DNA of 64,000 nt from Typha latifolia (taxonomy: Eukaryota > Streptophyta > Magnoliopsida > Poales > Typhaceae): assembly GCA_019914945.1 (NCBI GenBank), contig CM034112.1, positions 1,697,001 through 1,761,000 of the forward strand. Direction: 5' to 3'. Every line of letters starts with the position of its first letter. Positions within the stretch are counted from its first letter, which is position 1. The notes beneath the pieces are model-generated. The model was given only the letters and a program-made list of their open reading frames with translations. It made no database searches and was not told the origin of the DNA. Shown here one piece after another: positions 49,166-60,627 of the stretch. Made by a program: the position numbers and the translations under genes.

Positions 49166-52071
49166 ATGGCGACTCATCATCACTTGCTTCTTCTTCTTCT
49201 TCACCTCATTCTCGTGCTCTCAATTATAGCAATCCAAACTTTCACAGCATATGCTTGTATTGCTACGGAAAGGGAGGCACTCCTCACCTTCAAAGCCGGC
49301 ATCTCCGATGGCATCCGACACAGTTTGTCTTCTTGGGATGAAGGTCAAGGCTGCTGTAGATGGAGGGGAGTCGTGTGTGATAATACCACCACCCGTAATA
49401 TTTTGGAGCTCAACCTTGGCAACCCATTTGATTCGGGTTCGCAGTTGACCAACTGGTCTACTTATGCACTGTTCGGTGAGATCAATCCATCTTTGCTTGC
49501 CTTAAGTCATTTGACTCGCTTTGATCTTAGTAATAACAATTTCTCTGGCATCAGCATCCCTGAATTCATTGCTTCTTTCCACAACTTGACGCATCTTAAT
49601 CTATCATATTCTTATTTTGGGGGTAAAATACCTCGTCATCTTGGAAATCTCTCTAAACTCCGCTCACTTGATCTAAGTAGCTCATTCTTCATTGGAACAG
49701 TACCGCCTCAACTTGGAAATATTTCTAGCTTACAGTATCTTAGTTTAAATTGGGCATTCAGTGATACTAGTACGCCTAATGCTGACAACCTTGAATGGCT
49801 TTCCCAATTAGCTTCTCTCAACTATCTCAATTTGGGGAAGATAAACCTAACAAATGTTGCACATTGGTTGCACATAATTAATAGGCTACAATCCATAAGA
49901 GTGTTGCGTATGGCATCTGCTAGTCTTTCTAGTATCCTGGACTCTCTATTCTACGTAAACTTTACAGGTGTAACAACACTTGACCTTTCAGGCAATAGCC
50001 AATTCAATACTACTTTACCAAGTTGGTTATGGAATCTTACTAGCCTCTCATATCTCAATCTTCAATCTTGTCAATTCATGGGAAGATCCCTGATGATCTT
50101 GCTAAATTGACTTCTCTTACTTCCCTGTACTTGGGAGAGAACAATTTTGAGCCTACTCTACCTAGATCAGTTGGAAAACTTTGCAGCTTGAGAGGTATAA
50201 ACTTGAGTTCCTTCGGCATAGGTGGAGATATCAAAGATTTGGTGGTTATGTTGGGTTGCAAATGGAACGACATGGAGGAGATCATTTTGTCAGGTAACAA
50301 TATCCAAGGGAATTTATCTAACTGGCTAGAACAGATGACGAATCTAAAACATCTTGACCTCAGAAATAATTCCCTTGTTGAGTCAGTACCTCTTGAGATT
50401 GGCAATCTTCATAATCTAAATAGATTGGATCTTTCTTTTAATTCTTTCCATGGTGTCATATGTGAAGCTCATCTTGCCAACTTGACAAGATTGAATGACT
50501 TGCAATTATCCTCCAGTTCGCTAATAATATCGTTGGACCGCAATTGGATTCCTACATTTCAACTTACCAACCTTTATTTAGGCTCCTCCAAAGTGGGACC
50601 TCAATTTCCAACGTGGCTCAGATGGCAGACGCAATTAAATGAACTAGATCTACACAACACAAGCATCACAGGCACTTTGCCAGATTGGTTATGGAGTTTA
50701 CCTATAAGCATGCTATGTCTCGCTTATAATAACATTACAGGAAGGTTGCCAACATCTCTGCATGATGAATTATGGTTTCTGGATCTCTCCAACAATTCTA
50801 TATCTGGACCTTTACCGGAGTTGTTGTCAGCATCAATATCTTATTTGTCGCTCTCAAATAATTTGATCAACGGCAGCATCCCGTCTTCTATATGTGAACA
50901 AACAAATCTAGAGATCATGGATTTATCAAGGAATAATTTATCAGAACTCCCACAATGCTGGCAAGAGGGTTCACAGTTGCTAATTATGGATTTTTCTAAT
51001 AATAATATCATCGGAGAAATTCCACCTTCTGTTGGTTCACTTACTTCACTCAAAATTTTAGACCTAAATGATAACGATCTTTATGGCGAGCTTCCCTCAG
51101 AGTTGCAACATTGTGACAGATTAGTTCTTCTAGACCTTGGAGACAACAAATTATCAGGAAAACTACCGATATGGATAGGAGAAAAGTTGTTGAAATTAAG
51201 ATATCTTCAGCTTAGTTCAAATATGTTTGATGGCAACATTCCTCCACAACTTGCACAACTTACTGCCCTCAAAATCTTGGATCTTTCACATAACAAGTTG
51301 TCAGGGTCGATTCCATATTCTTTTGGTAATTTCACTTCTATGATATATTCAACATGGAATACAGATGGTGACTATGGTGAAATTACTTTCCTATATAATT
51401 TTGAAATATTTAGCTATGTGTATAAACTTTTTCTAGTAATGAAAGGGCAAAGTTATATATATTCCAAAATCCTCAATCAAGTCAAGACACTGGATCCTTC
51501 TGGGAATAATCTAAGTGGGGTAATTCCTGAAGAAATAGGAGATCTTCGGCAACTAAGAAGTTTAAACTTGGCTGGAAATCATCTAGTTGGAATGATCCCG
51601 GAAAAGATAGGTGACATGTTATCTTTGGAAACTCTTGATCTTTCATCAAATAAGCTTTCAGGTGCTATACCGCAAAGTATATCAAAATTAATGTTTTTGG
51701 ATCACCTGAATTTATCTTATAACAGCTTGTCAGGAAAGATTCCATCCGGGCCTCAATTAGACACGCTTAATGACCCATCAATCTATTTTGGCAATGCTTA
51801 TCTTTGTGGGTTAGCAACTAGCAAAATTTGCTCCGGAGACAGTGCAGCTCCTGCTAGTACTTCAAACTATGCTAATGGATCAGAGACGTCAATGTGGTTG
51901 TATCTTGGAATGGCTCTTGGATTTGTGGTTGGATTTTGGGGTGTGTATGCTGTTTTGTTGTTCCATGAAACTTGGAGGTATGCTTATTTTCAGATGATTG
52001 ACAATTTGTTTGACAACATATATGTGATGGTGGCAGTGAGTATAAATAGGTTGAAAAGAAAATGGAGATGA
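49166..52071 (+). pseudogene. RLP4: EIX-type LRR receptor-like protein, one frameshift
   Basis: The same architecture as RLP2: signal peptide with a poly-Leu core, cap EREALLTFKAGISDGIRHSL, LRRs, C-terminal Cys pair (YLCGLATSKICSGD), membrane helix (YLGMALGFVVGFWGVYAVLL) and tail INRLKRKWR. One base is missing at about 50077 (caattcatgggaagatc where RLP3 has gattctacgggaagatt). The first frame stops at 50110 and the remainder runs in the next frame to 52071. All other indels are multiples of three. Such a single lesion means either a very young pseudogene or a base-call error. If the base were present the product would be about 970 aa. Confidence 0.8.
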
Positions 52072-52484
52072 AAGGCCAAGCTCTTCTACAACTAAGATAT
52101 AAGACTGGAGAACCTCAAGTCTCAAATTTCTGATATATGTCATAAAAATCTGTGTTTTTGTATTGTTTCCTTGTATACTATCTTACATTCTAAATACATG
52201 TGAGAGCACTCATGCAATATTACTGTTATAAGTTCTTTGTGATTTACAAGTTATATATTTAGGCTTCATAGTTTTATTAATTTCCTCCATTGAGAGATTC
52301 TTGTGATTCTTTCATGAAGCTATCATAGATAGTATTCCAGAACAAGCACGTTATGCCATTTCAATTTAAATTACCATGAAAAAATATTCCACTCTGCCTG
52401 AGATTTACACTACCAGAATATAAACTAAGAAAGAAGAATGATAAGAAAAGAGAGACAACGTACGTTAAGACTCATTCCAATGAT
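52072..52484. other. RLP4 3' flank and LRR-RLK 3' region
   Basis: The two genes converge here. The sequence is shared with the RLP2 3' flank, and the part from about 52380 on is the stretch that was carried with the RLK fragment to 44160-44385. Confidence 0.6.
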
Positions 52485-55108
52485 TCAATCCCTCTCTGCG
52501 AAGCCCTCCAAGCCATGCTCTCTCGGCAAGCTCTGCACCGTGTCAGACCACCTACCGGGAGAATGATCGCTGCTGTTGTTAGAGGATACTACCATCGTCT
52601 CCGCCCTCGCCTCCCTTATCATCCTCACCACTTCCTTCGTCTCCGGCCGCTTCCCCTCTTCCGCCGCGACGCACGCCATTGCGATGCTGACCAGCGCGCC
52701 AAGCTTCTCCCCCACCGACTCGGGCTCGTCGCCAGACTCAGTCTCCTCCTCCCGCACCGACTTGACCCACTTGGGGATGTCGGCGCCGAGCTGGTGGTCG
52801 ATGAGGTCGGGGAAGGGGGTCTTCCCGGTTAGGAGCTCGAGGAGGAGGATGCCGAAGTTGTAGGCGTCGTAGGAGGGGGTGAAGGTGGAGGAATTTGAGG
52901 TGGAGGTGGAGGAGGGGAGGAGGGAGGGAAGGAGGGAGAAGTCCGTCAGGCAGGACTCGAAGTCGGCGCCGAGGAGGACGTTGGAGGATTTGAGGTTGCC
53001 GTGTACGAGGCCGGACTGGTGGAGGTAGAGGAGCCCGGTCGCGACGTCCTCCGCGATCTTGAGGCACGACGTCCAATGGAGGGGCTTCCCGCTGCCTGAC
53101 GGCCGCGATCCTGCCACGTAGAAATATCGAAGCCTTCATCAGCTTTAACATTAATTACTAATCTTAAAATCATAAATAAGGGGGAAAAAATTCTTATGGA
53201 TATGGATGGAAAGCAAAAAATTCCAAGTGAGAAGAAGCCAAAAGAAATATATAATAGAGTTGTTCATGGATTCCAATGCATAGTGTCAAGAAGCAGATCA
53301 GGGAACAGCATGGTCTCATTAAAATGCCTATCATTAAACGACACGATCTCAATGCATCACTCTTGAACACGAACCTAGTGTAAAGTTGGGATCAAACACT
53401 ACAATCCAAGCTCTCCTTTCTTTACCACTACCACTGCTGCAGGCTAAAGACGATCTCAATCCGATAGTGGACAGAGATGAGCAGTGTTTCTAAATTCCCA
53501 CCCTGCTTTTTGACCGCGCCAATCGAGTCAAAATTGGAGAGGAGTATAATCAAATAGTGGCCTGGTTGGTTTACAATTGCGTCAAGTTGTCGGGTGAGAT
53601 TGTTATTCTACCGTACGGCTGGAAGAATTGGACCCTTTTGCAAATGACCTCTTCTTCATATTTAAAATACGTAGAACAGTCCTCTGAAAAGCTTAATAAA
53701 GAAAAATCGAGGGGCTTATATGAAAAGGAAATGAGGAACCGATACCGTGGATGAGGGAGAAGAGGCTGCCGTTGGGGAAGTAGTCGTAGACGAGAAGCCT
53801 CTCCTCCTTCGCTTGGAAGTATGCCCGGAGAGGCACCAAGTTTGGGTGGCGCAGCCTACCGAGCTCCTCCATCCTTCGCCGGAACTCCTCGGCCCCTGGT
53901 CGCGCCGCCTCCTTCAACCTCTTCACCGTCACGATGAATCCCGATTCCATCACCGCCTTGTACGTGCTTCCCACCGTTCCCCTCCCAAGTGTCTCCGCCG
54001 AGGCTTTCAGTAGGTCTTCCAAGCTGTACATTTCGCCAACTCCCCCGCAAAATATCAACTTTCCGATCCCATCTCCTTCCCACGAGAACCCGGATTTCCC
54101 ATCTCCTCCTCGTTCTCCCCTTTCTTCTTCCAGGGTCTTATTGCTTCGAGTTGGGTCGAGTCCGACTTCTCGAGATTGATTGCTAGGTACCATCTTCTTC
54201 TTTTTGCGAAATACCAACACGAGGATTGCAATTATAAAGAGGGATAGAACCAGGACACCGGCGATGGAGCCGGCGACGATGGCGATGAGCCTTCTTTTGT
54301 TTCTCGACTTGTGGGTGGAAGGAACTAGTGGAGGGAATGCATTGATGGAGGATGAAACAGAGTAATCTGGACTTGGAGAAGGGGGATAGGTAGGATTTTT
54401 CGAACATGGTCGTTCGATTTGGGCGCCGCAGAGATTTGAGTTGTTGAGGAAAGAGGAGAGATTGAACTGGATAAGAGTCCTAGTTGCTGGGATTCTACCG
54501 GAGAGATTGTTACTTGAAACATTAAAAAATCGAAGACTAGTCTGGGTAAACGCTGGGATTCCACCAATAAGGTGGTTGTTTTCGAGTAGAAGGGCGTATA
54601 GCCTGGGGATAGAAGCGAAGGCCAGGGGAATGGGGCCCGAAAGGAGATTATTAGACAAAGCCACGACCTTTAACCGGTGGAGAACGGCAATGCTCGATGG
54701 AATCTCGCCGGAGAAGAGGTTGTCGTTGAGGTAGAGAGACTTGAGATTGGAGAGAGGAGAGAGGTCAGGAATGGAGCCGGAGAGGGAGTTGGACTTGAGA
54801 CTTAGAACTCGGAGCTCATCGAGAGGAGCGAGGAAATCTGACTGAACCGCCCCTGTGAGGTTGGCGAACTCAAGGACGAGTTTGGTGACTCTTCCACTGG
54901 GAGAGCACTCCTTTACCCCCTTCCACGAAGTGCAAAGCAAGTGGGACTCTTCCTTCCTCCATGGAAGGGAGTTGTAGACGTCCACGGAGGACTTCAACGC
55001 CAAAAGGGCATCAACATCGCTGGATTTGGAGTCGATGGAAGGAATGCGAAGGACCAAGAAGCAGAGGAAGAGAAAGAAGTACCTCGGCGAGTTGGGTTCG
55101 GCTTCCAT
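52485..55108 (-). CDS. Inactive LRR receptor-like kinase (At1g60630-like)
   Basis: Two exons, 55108-53746 and 53110-52485, give 662 aa. It is a membrane receptor-like pseudokinase. There is a signal peptide to about residue 28, an N-terminal cap (DVDALLALKSSVDVYNSLPW) and about five LRRs (LRVLSLKSNSLSGSIPDLSP). The membrane helix is at residues 273-300. The kinase-like domain begins near 361. The glycine loop (GRGTVGSTY) and Lys396 (VTVKRL) are kept. The catalytic HRD is HGN (491-493) and DFG is DFS (511-513). The segment that should hold the APE motif is replaced by a Ser/Thr-rich stretch (PSSTSTSNSSTFTPSYDAYN), so the activation segment is shortened. The C-terminus SSDHSPGRWSDTVQSLPRE matches the At1g60630 subfamily as I recall it. 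It probably signals by scaffolding. Confidence 0.92.
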
Positions 55109-57500
55109 GGAGATTGGTCGTAGCAAACTAGCACAAAAATGGCTAAACAACCTCCTCCTTCCTTAATTCACATTGTTGGCAATGGAAAAGGAAATGCCTC
55201 AACTCCCCAAACCATCGAATCCGTCGAGCTCTGCGCATGGGGATGAATGAATGAATGAATGGCTTCACGTGAAATGGGGGCAGAGAGGAAAGAGAGAAGA
55301 AGATGCCCCTGTGGAGTTGTTTCTTTACTTTTCCCCCCTTGCTCTCCGTGAAAATTTTACTCTTTCCCTTGGTACGTATCTCTCTCGGGTTCATAAAACT
55401 CCCTATTTCTTTCTGTTCTCCCCTCGGTCTTCGCAAGTCCTTTCTTGGGAGATCCAATGGAGCTTCAAAACCTCCATGAGCGTGAGATGCTTCAAGTCTT
55501 TAACTGTAGACCAAGTGAAGGAGAGGAGGAAGAAGAAGAGAGAACTAGCGCAAATATTGGAAATCAGGTAATTTAGAGAGAGAGTGAGAGAGAGAGAGAG
55601 GGACGTAAATGTAAAGAAGAAAACTCTCAAGAAGCAGGTGATATAATTTAAAGCTCTTTAACTACCTACTGCTCAACAAATAAATGGGATCTCTTTAAAC
55701 GAGGAGGCAAAGCCTCCCACGTGGGAACCACTTAAAAAAAACAGCAGTCTTTGTAAAATTAAATAAAATTCTAATTTTATTTTTTGCATGTACCAATTTT
55801 ATAAATATGTCATTATATATCGAAAAGTATAATCTTATCGCCAATGGGAATATAAGGTGGAATTATTTCTTAAACGATGGTGATATTAGCAAAAATCTAA
55901 CAAAAAGAAACGAACCGAAAAAGAAAATATGGTCTCATTTTTGGGTCCGGCATTTAGGTACCCTTTGCACAGGATCCAATTGGGGTGGCACCAAATCCCT
56001 ACATCTTTCGTACAGGGGGGTGCCAGCTGGCGTTGGATCTGGACCGATGGCGCTGTTGAGGATTGTACGGTCCACGTGGCCACAGATTTGGGCTCTACGG
56101 CCGCACCACTTCGCATGTTTACCAAAACATCGAAACGAAAGTATGACGTGGGGCCCGAGTTTATTATTTCACACACAGGAATTAGTCATAATAAAAGGAG
56201 GCTTCGTAACTCGTAATTTCTAATTCGTTTTTTTCTTCTTTTATTTTTGAGCGTGCATCTAACAATCTATGGCCTGAATCTAATACTCTAAATCAATAGA
56301 AATTTAGAAATAAAACAGTGAACATTTGATGTTATTTTCTGGTCTAAATTAGTTTATATTTTTCAGTAGTGTGCATCTGATAGCTCACCCGAATCTACCC
56401 TCAATTTTATATTTGTGATTGGCCTTACATTATTATATTAAAAAAAGTACACGCTAATTATATTATGGTCCTATTCTCGCCGTTATAACCTAAAATAGGT
56501 TTAAAAGGCGACCTACTTAAACCCATTCTTCTCCCCTTCTCGTCGTCAATAGAATTTGTTTGCACTTATTAGCAAATTTCATACTATATTTTACTCTGAA
56601 AAATACACCACTTTTAAGTAACTATCATTTAATTATTCTCTCTCTCTTCTCATTATTCATTCAATATTTTAATTCACTACCTTTCTTGTATCACATAAAA
56701 GGTAATAATGGCACCATTAATCTAGTTTACAACTAAAACACCTAATTTTCTAAGTTCATTTAATGTATCTTATTTAGGATTAGAAAAGTAAGAGGCAAAG
56801 GACCAATCCATGCGGGCCATGGGCCATCTTTTTCAAGTTTTGGGCTCAATTTGGATTCTTATGGGCTTGATCTAGACCAGGATCAATGGCAACTCAAGCT
56901 TAGACTAATTGGGATGCATAATCACAAGGAAAAATGAAGTTAACATCTTAATACGAGGACCAATTTACTGTCATTGAAATAAATTAATCACAAACGGCAT
57001 ATAAGCCCTTCTCAATGCTAATGAGATAACAAATATAACAATCTTTTCTAATAGACCTTCTTAACTATATAAAACATCCCAATAACTCCTTCCATTAGTT
57101 GTCCATCTGATGCTATTAAATTTAGGCACTTCAAGAGCTAAGGAAGATAAATGAGCCAAGGATAAAGTGGCTCTTTAATTTCATGTACATTACTGGAGCT
57201 GAATAATTTCTTCTTAGGAGGTGGCAAAATTTTTTATGAAAATAAACAATAGTTCATATAATTAACTTTAAAATTAAACAAAAAAGGACCCACTTTACAA
57301 ACAGCTATACAGAGAGTGGTAGAGTGGTAGACCACAGACTTTGTCTTTCTCATGTCTAACCCGTGAACTTTGATCTAATACCCAAAGAGCTTGAGATTGC
57401 CAATCACCACCAAAAGCCATTCACTTCTCACATGTGCCCAAATGGCTGCCAGAGAAAGTAGTACCATTAGTGAGGCCCCACTCAAATGCTAATAAACCTC
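55109..57500. other. Intergenic: LRR-RLK promoter and AT-rich sequence
   Basis: 55109 to about 55460 is the likely RLK 5' UTR and promoter. It contains a short (GAAT)n run near 55245. From 55800 to 57500 I see no gene or element that I can support. Open frames at 55807-56223 on both strands lack domain features. Confidence 0.5.
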
Positions 57501-57561
57501 CTGATATATATGTATATAGCTAACATTCGTCTCCTCTACTGTCTCTTCTCTTTCACAAACC

Positions 57562-57746
57562 ATGGGTGATGCATGTCACTGTCTCAATGCAAAAGGTTTT
57601 GCTAGCTTCTCCTAAAACCTTTTGTTAATCTCTTGCCTATAAGTTGGATGGCATTAAAGAATGGCACTCCCAGTGAGCTGATGCTTTGCATCTGGAAGAG
57701 CAGACAAGTCACAGGACGTCATCGTCATCGTCGTCGTCGTCTTTAG
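57562..57746 (+). other. Candidate short transcript with two small ORFs
   Basis: A TATA-like run (atatatatgtatata, 57504-57518) is followed 44 bases later by an ATG in strong context (acaaaccATGGg). It opens a 17-codon frame, MGDACHCLNAKGFASFS, stopping at 57615. A second frame, 57648-57746, encodes 32 residues: MALKNGTPSELMLCIWKSRQ, then a basic His/Arg run. The first frame overlaps a perfect hairpin (caaaaggtttt, 57590-57600, pairing with 57614-57624). An A-run ends the segment at about 57860-57874. I do not recognise it. It could be a non-coding RNA, a small peptide gene, a retroposed transcript or nothing. Confidence 0.25.
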
Positions 57747-58439
57747 GTGGTCTTCGTTTCAATCGTGTTTCTTGCTAGCTTTAAGTGGTAGAAATAGTAA
57801 GAGTTGTACAAGTTTAGCTCTCTGGAGATTAGAATAGAAGGTTGTGTTATTATAACCAAAAAAAAAAAAAAATTACTGTGATTTAGCTGACATTCTACAG
57901 AGGAGTGCCTTTGTGGGAACTTAATAGTGTCTTAATATTTAAATTTGAGTCAGAATTATCCTATCAGCCATTTTTTAATCCATCTAAGTTCCCTATTACA
58001 TTTGGACGTATGTTGTATATTAAAAGTTCATGGGTTTGAGTTGTTCTTTTGACATTTATTATGATCCAAATTAGATAAATCAAACTAGTTTACTACTACT
58101 AGGTTATAAGAAAATTTATAAAAGAACAACACCTATTTTTTTTTCCTTTTTTATTATCATTAATTGACATCTTGTATAGGGGTCCAATAATAAATACTTA
58201 TATGATAGGATCTTTTGATGATAATAGATGCAAAAGTTTGGATGTTTTTTATAATTTTTTATTTTAAAATTATGATGATAGATACGGGCATGAATGAGAC
58301 CAAGCATAACACGGGTGCCCAATGTAAAAGTTCAAGCTGTATCCAGATCACACACATTCAACCTCTCCCTAATTTGGATTTTGCAAGGTTGCACCCTTGT
58401 TTCCGCAATATTCCGAATAAGCCCCTCAATTATTTATTT

Positions 58440-60627
58440 CTAGAGAGAGAAAGAGAGATAGAGGGGCTTCTTTATAAAAAGAACACCATCAACAAGAGGG
58501 ACACAGACAAAGCAATGACACCTGACCTCTCTCGTCTGCTGTGCTTCCAGTCCGGAGTCTGAAGCCAAAGCCTGTGATTCTGCCCATCCCTCTTTCTCTC
58601 TCTCTCTCTCTCTAGCATTTCCCCAATCCAAGAGAACCCGAGAGGCATTGATAGGATCGAAGGAGGGGGGAGAAGAGAAGGGAGCCCAAGATCGAATAAG
58701 ACGAAGAGAGAGAGAGAGGTATGTCCCTTTGTCTTCAACTCTCCAACGGCTAGTTACTTCTTCTCCTATCCTTCTCTTTTCTTCCATCTTTGCATCCGTT
58801 TGCCGTTGGCATTGTCGCGCTAGGAAAGAATGGGAGGTATGGAGGTTGGTTCTTGGTCAATGGATCTGTTCTTTGCCCTTCCCACATTGGAATTTTTGTT
58901 GGGTTTCATGATAGGATTTAACGTCGAATTAAAGAAAAAGAAGGGTTCTTGGGGAATGGGCGTCTTTATTTCCTTAGATAAAGAACTATAAAGGTTTCGG
59001 TTTCTGTGGAGCTTTTAATGGCCATTTGGTTTAAGCCTCTCTTCGCTCTGTCTCTCGTCTTTCTTCTTCTTTGCCAACATCGAACAGGAATTCATACTGT
59101 GCGGTTGTCTCAATCTCTCGGTTTTCAATTCGTCTTTCTATTAATTGTGTGAAATCCTCAGTAAAAACAGGCGTTTTTTTCCCCGTCGCATTGTGTAGAT
59201 TTTTTACCAAAAATTTAAGCGATTTCCGTTGTGGTTAAAATATTCTTTTCTTGGCTTTATATAAACTTCTTGTCCATTTAGAATCTAAGTGATTGACGTA
59301 TAAAGGAATGTGGTTATGGTTGGTTGGATTTTGTTAGCTATTTCAGGAAAATAGATATTTTTATTCTCTGTTGCAGGATTTTGATGCCATAGTTGGGACT
59401 CGGACGTTGGAGGAAATGCAACAATTTATGTCTAAAAATCCATAAAATTGGAGGAGAAAAGGACGTTTAAAGGTACTCCAGATCTGATCCTTTTCAATTC
59501 AACTCCTTTTTGGAGGTACCATCATTATCCAACAGAATTGTCCCAAAAAGGGATAACATTTTAGTTAATTTGAGGAAGCCCACGTCCTCTAAAGATCCGG
59601 TTGTAATGTCGCTGGATATCATGTCAGCAGATGAGCCCATAGTATTTAGTTCATCATTTATCCCTCTATTTGCCTTTATCGGATAGTATTAGAAAAGCAA
59701 GTTGGGTTACATCAAACAAGAGGAACTTCGCCCCCAGTGGTAATGATACATTTCTCCATACATTTGTTTCATTAATCTTGTTTAGCCTTCTAAGTTTATT
59801 TAGTAATGAATGGCATATTGCCAAAAATTTCTTTACATGAGCTATTTCTTGGGTCAAGAATTTTAATCAGATGTTCTTATGGCAGTTGATGTAGAGTTCG
59901 TTGGTGGAATCCTTTACGTGATAACATTTGATAATGGAGGAGGCTTTGATGCAGGTAAGCAGATATTATATGGTAGGAACCTGTTCTTTTAATGTTCTCG
60001 TTGTCCTTTGAATCTATCTATCTCCTTTTAAGATTGATAATTAAAACTGCAATGGAACTGACTCTCTCTTCAGAAGTAAATGAGAGATGTCCATCACAAT
60101 GCTGGGAAATGTACTTGTAGTCAGATAATGAAGTTAGCGAGGTTACAGAAGATATGTGTTTGTCCATATGCAATGAGTTAAAGAATGGTTTGACGTTATG
60201 AGATTGAATATTAGACAGAATAATTCCAGAATTATCGAATTGGCTGCATCAAATGGCATGGAAAATGTTTGCGCTACATAACATGTGAATTTAGATTCAA
60301 AGATGGGGAATTATATTTATGATGTCTAGGAAGGGTGACTATTAGATGACTAGAGTTGTTTTGCTTCATGGTCCATGCTATAAATGGTTGGGCACAGCGG
60401 TTGTTGAAGTTTATATTATTTCATGGCCTGTAGATGGGAAAGCTTGGACAGTATGTAGGTAAAAGAGAAGCTGCTGTTATGACTTTGATTCATTGGAAAT
60501 TTTTCTGGGTCAGCTGAAGTTAGTGTGCTGGTTTTGTTCTTTCTTCTTCTTAAGATTTGACCTTACCCTGGTATTGGAGTTCATCATCTCATTGCTGAAT
60601 TGCTCCTTGCAGAGCCAGATCAGGGAC
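58440..60627 (+). other. Probable 5' UTR exons and introns of the downstream gene
   Basis: A first non-coding exon plausibly ends at 58718 (gagagagagag before GTATGT) and contains pyrimidine- and purine-rich microsatellites ((TC)n at about 58591-58613). A second may run from 59377 (after ttgcag) to about 59471. The exon that carries the start codon begins at 60613. All of this is inferred from splice-site appearance only. Confidence 0.4.

Noticed and set aside
55807..56223. Overlapping frames on both strands in the RLK upstream region
   Set aside because: Mutually antisense, no domain. The region does look slightly more GC-rich, which opens frames by chance.
57590..57624. Hairpin considered as a microRNA precursor
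   Set aside because: The stem is only 11 bp, too short for a plant miRNA precursor, and no known mature miRNA sequence is recognisable in the flanks.
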